DNA of 64,000 bases from Papio anubis (GCF_008728515.1 NC_044995.1:8939104-9003103); one strand, 5' to 3'; shown: positions 21,901-33,000, counted from the first letter of the stretch. Numbers and translations are program-made. The notes: generated from the sequence alone by a model not told the origin.

Positions 21901-24900
21901 GAGTCCAGAGGACTCAGTACATTGCTTCTGTCAAGTGAGGCTGACTTTACAGAAGTAGAAACTGAGGGCCCAGAGAGGGGGAATGGTTTTACACCAGCAT
22001 GCTGCCACTAATTAGAGGCAGGGCAAAACCAGGCTAAACAAACTACAACTCCTATGAGCCTCTGGGGCAGAAGCCCAGCCAGGGAAGCTGCAGGCTACCC
22101 TGGGGCTTGCTGGGTGATGTAGTTCTGCAGTGTCACCTGAGGCTGGTGGGACTCACTCACACCGCCTTGGGACATGAGCAGGTGTGTGCCCGTAGTGCCA
22201 TGCGCCAGCCACCACTGCACCGTCATGTTCCAGTACACGCCACCATAGCAGCACTTGCATGAAAGAAATCCTGTGCCGTGGCAGTGGGTGTTGGCAGGAT
22301 GGTCTCATCGTCACTCAGAGAGGAAGCGCCTTCTCCCGGACTGGGGTGGAGGATGAGGTAAGGAGACAGACAGCCACAGCTCAATGAGCCCCTCGGCCTT
22401 CCTGCAGTGTCCTTGGATGCTGGGAAGGGATCCACAACCAGCCAGAGCAGCAGCCTTCTGGCTGTCAGACTTGCTAGGGCAACAAGGAGGGTATTTGAGA
22501 GAGGGGTGCCTGTGGGGAGGGCGATGGTGGGCCGGGTAATTTTAGTTCACTGACAATGGGCTTCTTCTTCTTTGGGTACCTATTAAGGACTACCCACAGC
22601 CATGAAAAACCACTTGAGGGAGCCTGGTTTACTCAACTATAAGTCCTTTATAACAACCAAGCTCAGTGTAATTCAGAAAGCCTCAAGGTCCTTCTAATGT
22701 TCGGACACTGCAGTGCCAAGGGAGGTGTGATTATCATCCCTCCTCATAACAGGTGCTTCAGCAGTTGCACAAGGGGAGATGTTCCAATTTCCAATTGAGG
22801 TCTACGATCTGTTGCCCAGAAGGCATTCCTTAACAGCAAGGAGCCTGGGATATTTAGAAGGCTTTTTAAGAAAGGGGCGTTTTCCTAATTCATGATAATT
22901 GTGGAAGTGTCTTCTAACAATACAGTGGTTCCCTAAATCATTGGTGCGGCAAGCCCCAGCATGGGAAGCAAGCCCACCACCATAGAAACCTTGGTGGCCT
23001 CTGATGATGGAGAGAGGAATAATCGCTTTGGTGGACCATGTGAATTTAGAAAAACCTTCAATTCCTGCTTGGATTCACTGAAGAAGGACCTCGTCTGTCA
23101 GCAGCTGGGGAATCAAGAGCATGGTTGACATTGAGGCAATGGTAATAAATTCACGTGGGGTGTCGCCCCAACCACAAAGGGAAATGTGATTGGTGACGAC
23201 AGGACAAAACTAGCAGAGGAGGTAGTTCATCATTTACATCGATGGGCTGTTCCCCAACGCGATCCAAACCCCTAGAAATCTGACTACATGCGAGGAGGAA
23301 CACAAAGACGTCTACTCCTGGTTGCCGAGACCTGCATTTCCCCTAGCAACAGAACAGCTCTTCCTCAGCCACAAGAGAGTCCACAGCTATGGCCAGTACA
23401 CATGCTGCCTAACAATACCGGTGCTGGGGGACAGGGGGTGGAGCCTCCTCTGGCAACAGAGGTCAACCTGGGTGCCTGCAGGAGGTTGGCTTCCTTAGCA
23501 ACAGTGTAACCACAGTTGGTAGGAATGGCATGCCCTCTGCTGGGGAACAGCACTGGTCAGGATTGGGAAATTGCTATTTCCTTGCAAACAGAGGGCAGCT
23601 GAGGGCTGCCATGTGAGGATCCCACGGGATGGAGCAGTGCTAGCTCCTAGCAACAAGGCATGACCAGGAGACCATATCTGCAGCAACAAGGCAAAACTAC
23701 TGTGAAAGGTGATACTGTTGCTAGGGATCACTTCCCCTATGGAAAATAGCAATGTTCATTTACTGGGAACCGTTCCCTAACAGAGGGGGACCCACCACTA
23801 CCAAAGGATGGCATCCCCAGCAAGCAGGAACAACCTGGTTCTGGGGGTGACACTTCCGTGGCAACAGAGGGGTGGCACAGGGTTGCTAAGTTACCACCTT
23901 TTCCTAGCGACAGGGGGCAGTTCACCATACTGCGGGGTGACAAGCGCTAGCAACAAGGGGCATCTGTCAGTACCAGGGGTCTTTTCCCTACCGACAGGGG
24001 CTGGCAGGTCGTGGTTGCTGAAGTGACCTCTGCTAACAAAGATGGTGGCCCTATTTTGCACTGCTCCCCAGCTCTCCTCCTGCTGAGGTGACCAATAGGT
24101 GGGGCTGCTGGGTCTTGGGAAGCCTCCCTCACTTGCATGGCCTGAGCCTGCTGGGGGTGGGCGATATTGGAGGTGGGGCATGCCCGGCAGACTTTGTGAC
24201 GAGTGAGCCCCGGCTTGACGGCAATCTGGCCGCCCTGCGGCGGCAATCAAAGACCCGTGAAAGCGCGCTCACGGAAAGAAGTGAAGAAGGCAGGATCATG
24301 TAAGAAGTGAGGCGGGCCAGCAGTGAGGCGTGTGAAAGGCGTCTGTGCTGCACGGCCTCAGCGGGAAGAGGTGAGAGAAGGAGCAGGAACAACCCAGGCG
24401 AAGCCCGGGAGCCCGGCCAAGCAGCGGCGCCAGCAGGGCAGGCTGGGCAACCCGGGAAGAGCTGCTCCAGCCGATCAGGTAGGTCTTGATAGCGGAAGAG
24501 CAGACCTGGGGGCGAGGGGAGGAGAACGCCAATCAGACCCGGCCAGCTGAGCGGAACTCCAGTCTGCAGGAGGAGAGAGGAGCTTAGAGGAAAGGTGGGA
24601 GAGGAGAAGAGGGCAGAGACGCTGAAGCCTTGGGGGAGACCCAGGGGTGGACAGAGACAGAGATGGGGATAGAGAGCAAGAGACAGAGGGACAAAAGCTC
24701 AAGAGAGACAGAGACAGTGAAAGGAGTGGAAAAAGGGGGCTGGCCTTGGGTGGCTCACACCTGGAATCCCAGCATGGGAGGCCTGTGAGACTAGCCTTGA
24801 GCCAAATTCCGAGACCAGTCAGAGCAACAGCAGAAGTTATCACTACAAAAATAAGTGTGTAGCCAGTGTGGTGGAACACCTGTAATCCCAGCTACTGGGG

Positions 24901-27900
24901 GAGCTGAAGCGGAGGTCGTTTGAACCCTAAGGCTGCGTGAGCAGTGACTATTCTGCATTCAAACCAGGGAAGGAGAAAAGGAGGAAGGAGGAAGGAGGAA
25001 GGAGAGGAAGGGAGGAAGGAAAAAGCAGGAATAAGCTGTGGAACTTTGCTTCCTAACATGATGAGTGGTGATCTGGCCTATAGGGAGAGTGATGTGGTCT
25101 GAAAAGGACCAGGGTTAAAATTTTTGTATGTTCACAAAAGACCATATATGTTTTAAATCAGCCATAGCATGGTCCATCACTTTTTGCTTGGCATCATCAA
25201 CTCAGGCATATGTTGTGTGATTCCATTATTAATGTAAGTGCAAATATCCGGGCAATCTGAATGAAAGGAATCAATTACTGGTTTCCAGGGATGGATGGAG
25301 GTTTGGGGGATGACGGATATGGGGTTTCTTACAGGTACATAAATTGTTCCCCTAAAACCCTTCTACACAGTGGTCATGTTTTGCCTATGGTGATGATCTA
25401 CTAAAATCAGGGAGTTGTGTTGGTTACTATTTTTCTTTTCTTTTTCAAATAAAACCAAGAGTTGTATATTTAAGTGTGGATGACTATGTGAATTAGAGTT
25501 CCCTAAAGCTGTTATTGGAAAAAAAACTTTGATGAGGTAAACATTAATGAAAAATTTTTTTAAATTTCACACATATATATACATATATATACACATATAT
25601 ATACACACACACATTATATAAATATGTATATATATATACATTGTTTGAGGCCTTGATCTTATGTCGTCAGGCTAGAGTGCAGTGGTAGTAATCTTGTCAC
25701 TACAATCATCTGCCTCAGGTTCACACCATTTTCCTGCCTCAGCCTCCGGGTAGCTGGATTCCTGGGGTTACCCTTCCCAGCCCAGCTAATTTTTGTATTT
25801 TTAATGCCGAAGCCCAGTTTCCACTGCTGTGCATGGAGATGCGTCTCGATCTCAAACCTTGTAATCCCTACCACTGAGCCTCCCAAAATGCTGGGATTAC
25901 AGACCACCCGCCTGCCTTAACTTATACATATATATTTTTGAGGCGGAATCTTGCTCCCCTTTGTTGGAGTGCAGTGGTGCAATCTGCTTCCTCCTGCAGC
26001 TTCCTCTTGCCTCACTGAGTTCAGCGATTCTCCGTCTCAAGCCTCCCAAGTAACTGGGATTCCCATTTTTCCTACATGCCGACTAATTTCTGTAACTTTA
26101 AGTAAAAAGGAAGGAAATGGAGTTTCACCATGTTATTACTGACGCTAGTCTCAAGCGCTCCCCAACCTTAAGAATCTACCCACGTCTAAGCCTCAAAAAT
26201 TACAGTTGAAGCATGTGATGTCGTCCAGCCCTTTTAATTTTATGTTGTTGTTTTTAAATAAAGGGGACGGAATCTTGCTTCATTTGTAGCCGGTGGATCT
26301 TGAACTCTTGGCCTCAAGCCATCTCTGGCCTCAGCCTCCCACAGTGCTGAGATTATGAAATCAGTCTACGCATGAATGAAAATATTTCCTTAAACTGAAA
26401 GTGGACCCTAAGCTGTGAATATTTGTTATCTGGGCAGAAAACATCAGTTGACATAGATCTTTACCTCCTTTCTCTCTTCTCTCCCTTGCTCCCCTTAGCT
26501 TCTGGAGAAAGAAAACAAAATCACCAGGCTGAGAACAGCCAGCTTCTACCCCAAAGCAGCTCTGGTCCAGCGGAGGCATGAGACGTAGACCCAGACACAT
26601 GCTCACCCTCACAGCAGCAGATGCTAGGATGGAGGTTGCCCCGGGCAGGACGGGAACACAGAACAGGCACTCAGTGCGGCGGAGGAACCCAAACTGGCCA
26701 GACAGGCCCCTCACCTGTCATGATTCCCCATGGCAAAAGCTGCCTGTGGCTTCAGGCGTCTCCCGACATCAAGGGAGCCGTCGGGGCAGCAACCCAGGGT
26801 GGGCCTTACTTTGAAACAGGCCGTTCGCCAGGCCAGGTGCAGGTCCTGGACTTCACCCCAGCCCAGAGCTCACCAGCTTCGTGGGAAAGGTGAGCAAGGA
26901 GACAGATCAGACTTTGGGCCTCCCACCACCATCTCCTGTGCTGCCCTCTGCAGCCAAGAGGAGTCACATCTCGCAGCTCTGTGTGTATCTAAGAGTTGTG
27001 TGTGTAGCCTCCTAACTTTAAGCAGTGTTCCCAGGCTCAGTCCCAGGCCTCCTCCCGCCTTCCCACAATTCGCAACTAACCCCACCTGCTCTCCAGGCGA
27101 TTACAGAGGTTCGATACTATCACACTGATGAGTGGCAAGCTGCTGACCCCAGACCTATCCATCAAGTGGCTTATTGGCATTTGAACTCTGGATATGCTCC
27201 CGTGCCAAATGCTGGAAGCGGAAGGCGATGTTGCCAGCCCACAGTAGTCCTCTTCTAGTGTCTCCCCTGAAACAGATTACAAAAATTATTTCAAACCCAA
27301 AAACCTCCCCACTCACTTCCTCCTCCCCAAATCCGATCTCTTTTTGAGACAAGTTTTGCTCTGTCACCCAGGCTGGAGTAGAGTGGCACGATGTCGGCTC
27401 ACTGCAACCTCCGCCTCCTGGGGACTCAAGCAATTCTCATGCCTCAGCTGGCCAGGCTGGTCTCGAACTTCTGGCCTCAGTAATGCGACCTTGGCAAATC
27501 CATAAGTTTGTCTGTTGCTCACTGTCTCCTCACGGGCTGGAGTCTGTTGTACTCTCCACCCTTTCCCACCAGTCCCAAGGTCCACCCTATATCAATAGAT
27601 CTCGTTCTTCCAGCTTGTGGCTGGGTTGTCCATAGAAATCCCTGGTCGGAGTCGGACAAAGTCAGGAGAGGGAGGGCAGGGCTTTTTATTCCCCACACCT
27701 GCCAGTGTCTTCAGGCTGGCCATCACCTTAAGCAAGAATCGTTTCAAAGGTGCGTTGGCTCCTCTCATCCTTTAAAAATAATGTTGGCGGTGTGGTGGCT
27801 GGGCGCCCATTAATCCCAGCAGCACTTTGGGAGGCTGGTGGGCAGAATCCACCTGGTCAGGAGTTTGAGACCAACCCTTGACCAACAGGAGAAAATCCGT

Positions 27901-30900
27901 CTCTACTAAAGCCACAAAATTAATGAGCATGGTGGTGTGCCTGTAATTCAACTACTCAGGAAGCTTCCAGAGGCAGAGAATTGCTTAAACAGGAGGCAAG
28001 GAAGTTTGTGTGGTGAGCCAAGATGGTGCTATTACACCTCAACCTACAAACAGCAAATGAAACTCATCTCAAAAATACAATAAATAAATAAAACTCATCA
28101 TAAAGCGTATATATATGTATATATATAGAGGGCCTGGCATGATGTGATGGTTCATGCCTGTAATCCCAGGACTTTGGTTGGCCTAGGTGGGCAGATCACT
28201 TGATGTCAGGGGTTTGAGACCAGCCCGGCCAAGATGGTGAAACCTCGTCTCTACTAAAAATATAAAAATTAGCCAGGTATGGTGGTGGGCACCTATAGTC
28301 CCAGCTACTACACGAAGAGAGGCTGAAATTGGGAGGAAAATAACCAGAACACTGGGAGCAGAGGAGGTTGCAGTGACATCACACCACCACTGCACTCCAA
28401 GCCTGGTGACAGGCCCGGTCATCTTAAAAATTATTTTTGTAGAGACAGTCTCACTATATTGCCCAGGCTGGTCGCCCAAACTCATGGCCATGTCAGCAAT
28501 CCTCCTTTGCTGACCTCCCCAAGCTGGGATTAACCCTGAGTGTGATCACTGCACCAGACACCTGTGCACTGTCAGGTGCCACAACCTGAGCCTCACTTCC
28601 TGAGGCTGTGAGTTGGGGCGGCTCTTGCTGCTGGTCTGGGGTTCAGGCACCACCCCTTTTTTTTTCAGGCAGTCTTGCTCTGTCACCCACGATGGAGTGT
28701 AGTGGCACTATCTCTAACCACTGCAAGCTCCCGCCTCCCGAGTTCACCATTTCTGCTACCCTCAGCCTCCCCAGTAGCTGGGACTACAGGTGCCATGTCA
28801 CCTTGACTAACTTTTTGTATTTTAGTAGAGAACTGAGGGGTTTCACCGTGTTAGCCAGGATGATATGTCTCACAAGGCGTCTTCATTATAAGTCCACCCA
28901 CCTCTCTCTCTCTCCTCCGGCCTCCCAAGTGCTGGGATTCACAGTAGTGCGCCGCCGACTGCCCTTTGCTGGCTCTCATCCTGCCCACACGATTTGTACT
29001 CCTTCAATCATCCTACAAATCATTTCATAACGCGCTCAGACCTACCACGTACGACTATTATTGCATGTCAAGAGCACCCCACAGTCTGTCACCTGGACTT
29101 GGATAAAGGGATCCTTTTTATTTGGATCCCTTTATATAGGATAAAGGAGGATCCCTTTATCCAAGTCCATTCCATCTTGCCCTGTTCCACTTCAATTCTC
29201 CTTCAGCATTCAGAACAAGTATTTTTGAAGTGGTCTACGCTCTGTGTGTGTGGCCAGGCTGGAGTGCAGTGGCCGGATCTCAGCTCTTTCACCAGGCCTC
29301 CGCCTCGGGTTCCTTCCAGTCTCCTGCCTCAGCCTCCCAGTAGCTGGATGGCGCCCCAACCCCTTGACTAATTTTGCAGCGGCAGCATATTTTTAGTAGA
29401 GCGGTTTCACGTGGTCGATCTCCCCCTGATGCCAACGATCATACCTCATTCCAAAGTGCTGAGATTACAGGCTTGAAACCTGGCCACGGCCTTTTTATTT
29501 TTATTTTTGAGATGGTCTGGCAGCCGGGGAGGCCCAGGCTGGAGTGTGATGGGTGGGATCTGGCTCACTGCAACCTCTACCTTTCAGGTTCAAGCGATTC
29601 TCCTGCCTCCACCTCCCAAGTAGCTGGTTAGATTGTCGCCACACGCTGCCTGGCCTAAAGGCTGATATTTCCATTTATTTAATGCAGAGGCCAGTTTGGG
29701 CGCTCTTGTCACCGGACTGCAGGAATTAGCAGTGGCTGTGATCTCAGCTCACCCACAACCTCACCTCTGGGTTCAAGCAATTCCTCCTGCCTCGGCTTCC
29801 AGTGGCTGGGATTGGTGATCACCACCTGCGCCAGCCTATTTTCCTTATTTTCATTGAGACAGAAGTTTCTCCATTTTGATCAGGCGTCCTGTTTCCCGAC
29901 CTCAGGTGATCACTTCCTCAGCCTCCCCAAAGTGCTGGGATTACAGGCAGTGAGTACCACCCCGGCAGCCAACCCAGAACAAGTATTTTAAACATGACTG
30001 GTCACATTGCTTCACCCAGCGCAGCAAACCAAAAGATCCTCTCTCTTCCCTGACACATCTCAGTCACTCGTGGGGAAGAAGTCCAAAGTCCTCACGGTCG
30101 CCAGCCAGACCTAGCATGCTGTCAGCCCTGCTGCCCATTCCCTTTTGCTCTTCCCAGAAAGCGCGTATTGTGCAGCTGGGGTGCAGCAGAACACGTGACC
30201 ATCCTGCTCCCTCACACCTGCAGAATCATCATCCCTCTTTGACCTGCGTGCTCTCTCTAACCCCTCTCATCCCTGCTCCTTATACGCCTTTGGGCTCCAG
30301 TGGGGAACTGGCATTCATGGCTGAGCCGCTCCTAGCATGACCGCTGTGTTCACACCACCAGATAGCCTCAAGCTGAGAAGCCATGACTCTGTGGGTCTGG
30401 GGTGGGCCCTGGGAGTCTGTTTTCACCCATCTTCCCAGGCCAGAATGAACCTGGATGCCTAGTTTGTGCCCTTCTGTAAGTACTTTTCCCCAGGCTGCTT
30501 TTTCTCATGCCAAAATAGCTACAGGGGTTGAGACAGTATGTTGGTAAACCACAGCTGACTCTGGCTCATGGCTTAATGCTTCCTACTGTTACGCCCATGG
30601 GGTTCTTCCTCTGGGAGGAGCTGGGGGTGAAGACCTACAAAGAACATGCAAATGGGAACCCATGCCCCAGACAGCAGTGTGGTGTGACCCACCCAGAAGT
30701 GTGGAGGTAAAATCGGGAGGCGGCTGGAGGAGTAAAAGTGGGGGCGTGAAGGGGAGGCCTGGGGGAGGAAACTGGAGAGGGGAGTGGCAAGTCCCGAGTC
30801 TGACCTTCAGCGTCAGTAGCAGCTGGGCCAACGTGGTGAAGAGGCATTAAATTGGCATGCGGCCAAGCAGTGAGCTGGAAGGAACAGAATGGAAGAGAAA

Positions 30901-32073
30901 AAGGTCAGGCCAGAGCCAAGAGTGGCAGAGTGACAAAAAGCAGGTCACGTTGTGTTGACTGAGAAGTCTGTGCCAGCCTACTCGGTCTAAGCCACCAATC
31001 CTCCCCCAACTCTCCCTATTCATTCAGAGACAGAAACACAGAAGGGCAGAGACAGAGGACTGGAGGGTGGATGTAGGGACGGAATGAGTATGATTGAAAT
31101 GGGGAGAAGAGGCTCAGCCACACAGAAACACACAGCCAACAGAGAAGAACGAGGTTCAGAGAGAAGCTGGGTGAAGACCTGCACTCCTCAAGCACTGCTG
31201 TTTCCAAGGTCCAGGGCTCAAGAAGAGGGGGGTGGATATGAATGAATATAAAGCAGAGGTGGCAGAGCCATAAGTTCATCACCTCTCTCCATGACATGTA
31301 GATGTGGGACCAGGACAAACACACACAGGGACCAGATGCAGAGGGGGAGAAGAAAAAGCAAATGAAGAGGCTACCATTCTGTTAAACTCCACCCTTATAA
31401 TTCAGCACTTTGGGAGGCTGAGGCAGGCAGATCCACAAGGTCAGGAGTTAAAATGTAACCTGACAACATGGAAAACCCATCTCTACTAAAATACAAAATT
31501 AGCCAGGCGTGGTGGTTGCATGCCTGTAATCTAACCTTCTCAGGCTGAGACAGAAGGTATCGTTGAACCAGGAGGTGGAGGGGAGGTTGCAGTGAGCTGG
31601 TCTTCCCCATTGAACTCCAGCCTGGAGCAATGGGCGAAACTCCATCTAAAAAGAAAAAAAAAAAAAAGAAAAACATGAAACAGAGAAAGGAGCTGATCAA
31701 CAAGAGACAGCCAGACAGCCAGAGATGAGGCAGAAGCTGAGAAAGACCCAAAGAGGAAACAGGTTACTTCCCTCCTCCTGCCTCCTCTCCTCCTCCTCCT
31801 CACCAAGTCTCACCACATTGAACCTGAATGAGACCCAGGTCCCAGAATGTGATCAGAATGCAAGTGGGGAGCCACAGGTGTGGGTGTGGCCCAGCAGCAG
31901 GCCCCACAACAGCGCCCCCATCATTGGGACCCACACCACAGAGGGAAGGACAGCATAAACCCTGGAACCTTGAAGTTCATTCCCTTTTGTTTCCTGCAGG
32001 CCTGACTCTGGCTTTCTTAAGGAAGCCGTGGGGATGGTCAGAACCATGAATACGTCCATTCTTCAGGCGACAT
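15912..32073 (-). CDS. MBOAT7: MBOAT7 (LPIAT1), lysophosphatidylinositol acyltransferase; exons carry error patches
   Basis: Multi-pass ER-membrane O-acyltransferase that transfers arachidonoyl-CoA to lysophosphatidylinositol. Seven coding exons in transcript order: 32010-32076 (ATG at 32071-32073, MSPEEWTY), about 31824-31940, about 30805-30945 (ends QLLLTLK), 26715-26876 (VQDLHLA), 24148-24505, 22163-22340 (MTVQWWLA, with the family's conserved Asn region), 15912-16291 (SAWTMLLSAY, SFLTIPLCLAAEGRLESAL, WDWVHWFLKMRAYDYMCM, SQPTSLAPEKLREE, stop 15912-15914). The catalytic-His motif normally YWHGLHPGYY reads YCHGLH, followed by a one-base deletion. Every exon contains substitution and indel patches against the family, so no continuous frame exists as given. 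Loss of this gene would be surprising in a living primate, and the damage also touches GC-rich exons that are recognisable end to end, so consensus error is likely. Large Alu-filled introns separate the exons. Confidence 0.88.
16345..16560. repeat. Dispersed minisatellite
   Basis: Degenerate 'cagacccaggagaccaggcc' units directly upstream, in gene sense, of the last MBOAT7 exon. Confidence 0.65.
16730..17435 (-). mobile_element. Cluster of Alu pieces, minus orientation
   Basis: A truncated Alu (about 16738-16900) is interrupted by a fuller one (16907-17174). The remainder of the first follows (17175-17305), then an Alu monomer (17310-17430). This is a nested insertion. Confidence 0.8.
17487..18149 (+). 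mobile_element. Three plus-strand Alu segments in tandem
   Basis: A monomer (17487-17612), a full Alu (17621-17910) and a second Alu lacking its 5' end (17911-18148). Each ends in an A-tail. Confidence 0.85.
18165..18480. repeat. Dispersed minisatellite, highly decayed
   Basis: Pyrimidine-rich sequence with recurring 'ccctcaggaccc' and 'cccaggagtct' cores. It is the same family as the 11.3 and 14.4 kb arrays. Confidence 0.5.
18732..19005 (+). mobile_element. Alu, plus orientation
   Basis: Preceded by an A-rich run; 'ggccggtgcagtggctcac' start. The 3' end is truncated. Confidence 0.85.
19231..19390 (+). mobile_element. Alu left-monomer fragment
   Basis: 'ggccagatgcagtggctcac' through a short A-rich end; FLAM-like. 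Confidence 0.7.
19500..20165 (+). mobile_element. Alu cluster with error-rich young AluYR
   Basis: An Alu 3' end (19500-19608), an AluYR-type copy (19609-19897, 'ggctcaagcctgtaatccc') and an older Alu (19913-20165). The middle copy is young by diagnostic bases yet has about ten short indels, which argues for sequencing error rather than age. Confidence 0.8.
20425..21603 (-). mobile_element. Four head-to-tail Alus, minus orientation
   Basis: Copies at about 20425-20711, 20713-21003, 21020-21313 and 21314-21603. Each runs 'gagacggagtct' to 'gagcc...ggcc'. They fill the MBOAT7 intron before its last exon. Confidence 0.9.
21604..22160. other. MBOAT7 intron with possible MIR remnants
   Basis: No coding signal. 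'cgcatttagtccttctatc' and 'ggcaactaagaggtcaacta' near 21755-21845, and 'gaaactgagggcccagagag' near 21957, are weakly MIR-like. Confidence 0.35.
22341..23290. other. MBOAT7 intron, nothing recognised
   Basis: About 950 bases of unique-looking sequence between two MBOAT7 exons. I see no repeat family, RNA gene or open frame of note. Confidence 0.4.
23290..24060. repeat. Degenerate tandem repeat with 'cctagcaaca' cores
   Basis: Roughly fifteen imperfect units of 40-55 bp. Each contains a variant of 'cct(a/g)gcaacag(a/g)gg', followed in some units by a gttgctag half. It lies in the MBOAT7 intron just downstream (gene sense) of the 24148-24505 exon. The cores resemble RFX X-box half-sites. Confidence 0.6.
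24590..25025. repeat. Purine-rich tract, scrambled Alu and GGAA repeat
   Basis: Purine-rich 24590-24735, an error-rich plus-strand Alu-like segment 24740-24960, then a (GGAGGAA)n-type simple repeat 24965-25020. Confidence 0.6.
25030..25560. mobile_element. Probable LINE-1 3' region fragment
   Basis: 'gtgtgattccattattaat', 'ttactggtttccagggatgg' and 'tggtgatgatctactaaaat' are in the order found in old L1 3' sequence. It is in an MBOAT7 intron. Confidence 0.5.
25565..25645. repeat. TA/CA microsatellite
   Basis: Alternating 'acatatatatac' and 'acacacacac' blocks, about 80 bp. Confidence 0.85.
25650..26350 (-). mobile_element. Error-rich Alus, minus orientation
   Basis: Two scrambled Alu-like copies (about 25650-25920 and 25935-26225) and a monomer (26250-26350). 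Alu landmarks survive ('ggattacaga', 'cctgcctcagcctcc') but spacing is broken by many indels. Confidence 0.7.
27340..27480 (-). mobile_element. Alu fragment
   Basis: 'gagacaagttttgctctgtc' to 'ggccaggctggtctcgaac', with an internal deletion. Confidence 0.7.
27780..28570. mobile_element. Error-rich Alu cluster
   Basis: Two plus-strand Alus (about 27780-28095 and 28130-28430) separated by a short TA repeat, then a minus-strand monomer (28435-28570). All contain many indels. Confidence 0.7.
28660..28970 (-). mobile_element. Alu, minus orientation, error-rich
   Basis: 'caggcagtcttgctctgtca' to 'gtgctgggattcacag', with several short insertions. Confidence 0.7.
29094..29169. repeat. Perfect 21-bp inverted repeat with a nested palindromic loop
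   Basis: The arms at 29094-29114 and 29149-29169 are exact reverse complements (core ggataaagggatcc). The 34-base loop holds two further, partly matching copies in alternating orientation. It lies between two scrambled Alus in an MBOAT7 intron. Confidence 0.9.
29230..29975 (-). mobile_element. Three error-rich Alus, minus orientation
   Basis: Copies at about 29230-29480, 29490-29660 and 29690-29975. All retain Alu word order but have gaps and insertions. Confidence 0.7.
29976..30800. other. MBOAT7 intron, nothing recognised
   Basis: Non-repetitive sequence between MBOAT7 coding exons. 'aaagtcctcacggtcgccag' near 30090 is faintly L2-like. No gene signal. Confidence 0.35.
31395..31668 (+). 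mobile_element. Alu, plus orientation, with deletions
   Basis: Starts inside the left arm ('ttcagcactttgggaggctg') and ends in an A-rich tail interrupted by G. Confidence 0.8.
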
Positions 32074-32099
32074 GGTCTGGGGGAGGGGCAGAGATTCAC

Positions 32100-32640
32100 A
32101 GTGAGAACCCAGGAATTCAGGCCCCCTGCCTCCTCCCTCTTCGAGGATCCAGGAACCCAGCCCTCTAGACCCCAGTTTTTGAGGATGATGGAGTCCGAGA
32201 CTCAGCTCCTCTCCTTTGAGAACCTAGGAACCCGGACTCCAGCCCCTTCCTCCTTGGAGACAGGAATCCACCCCCAGCCCCTCTCCTATGAGCGTACAGG
32301 CCTCCAGCTCTTCTCTCCTTTGAGAACCCAGGAAAGCGTGGGGATCTCCCAGCACCCAGGCGCCTCCTTTGCAAAGGCAGAAATCAAAGTTACTCCCTGC
32401 ACCCATACTAGGGACCCAGATTTGAAGACGCCCCTCTTTTAAAAACCCAGAAACAGCACCCCTCCCAGACCCTTCCTCTTCGACAGCCCAGGAATCTAGA
32501 CCTCTGAGACCCCTCTTCCAGCGAGGATCCAGGAACCCAGATCCCCTCTTTGGATCCCCCATCCCCCGGCCCTTGTGAAACCAGATATCTGGACCCCCCA
32601 GCCCTTCTCCTTCGCGAGCACCCAGAGGAGCCCAGGCCTC
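32100..32640. repeat. Dispersed minisatellite, longest array
   Basis: About a dozen degenerate units with 'gaacccaggaa', 'gatccaggaacccag' and 'cctctcctttgag' cores in MBOAT7 intron 1. Confidence 0.6.
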
Positions 32641-32907
32641 TAGTCTCCACCTCCTTCGGTGCTCCAGACCCCTCTCCTACGGAGAACCCGGGGATCGGAC
32701 ACCCTTCTCTTCCCAGGCCCAGGCCCAGCCCCAACCCGTCCCGCGCACCCCAGCGTGGGTCGGATCCAATCCCTGGCAGATCCACAGGCGGTTGCGCCAG
32801 CCCAGAGCTCTAACGCGCCTCCGGGGCCGCGCCGCACCCACCAGCCTGCAGAGACCCTGCCGCCATGTAACCTCGCCTTGCCACTGGGCGCCGCCACCCC
32901 CGCCCAC

Positions 32908-33000
32908 CTGAGCTGCTCGCCGGGCAGGAGGCGGCCCAGCAGTCCCATCCCGCGGGCAGCTGCGGCTCCGGCCATGCCTCCCCCGCCCAGCGCGCCCCCG
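32908..33000 (-). other. MBOAT7: Candidate MBOAT7 non-coding first exon (donor end)
   Basis: On the minus strand, 'cggcgagcagctcag' is followed by a gtgggcgg donor at 32907. This is suitably placed upstream of the coding exon whose acceptor is at 32077-32078. The 5' limit is unknown. Confidence 0.4.

Noticed and set aside
23290..24060. Possible CRISPR-like regularly spaced repeat
   Set aside because: Units are degenerate, repeat length and spacing vary, and the host is a vertebrate. It is an intronic minisatellite.
29094..29169. microRNA precursor
   Set aside because: The stem is only 21 bp with an AT-rich 34-base loop that itself pairs. There is no conserved miRNA-like asymmetry, and it is better described as a palindromic repeat.
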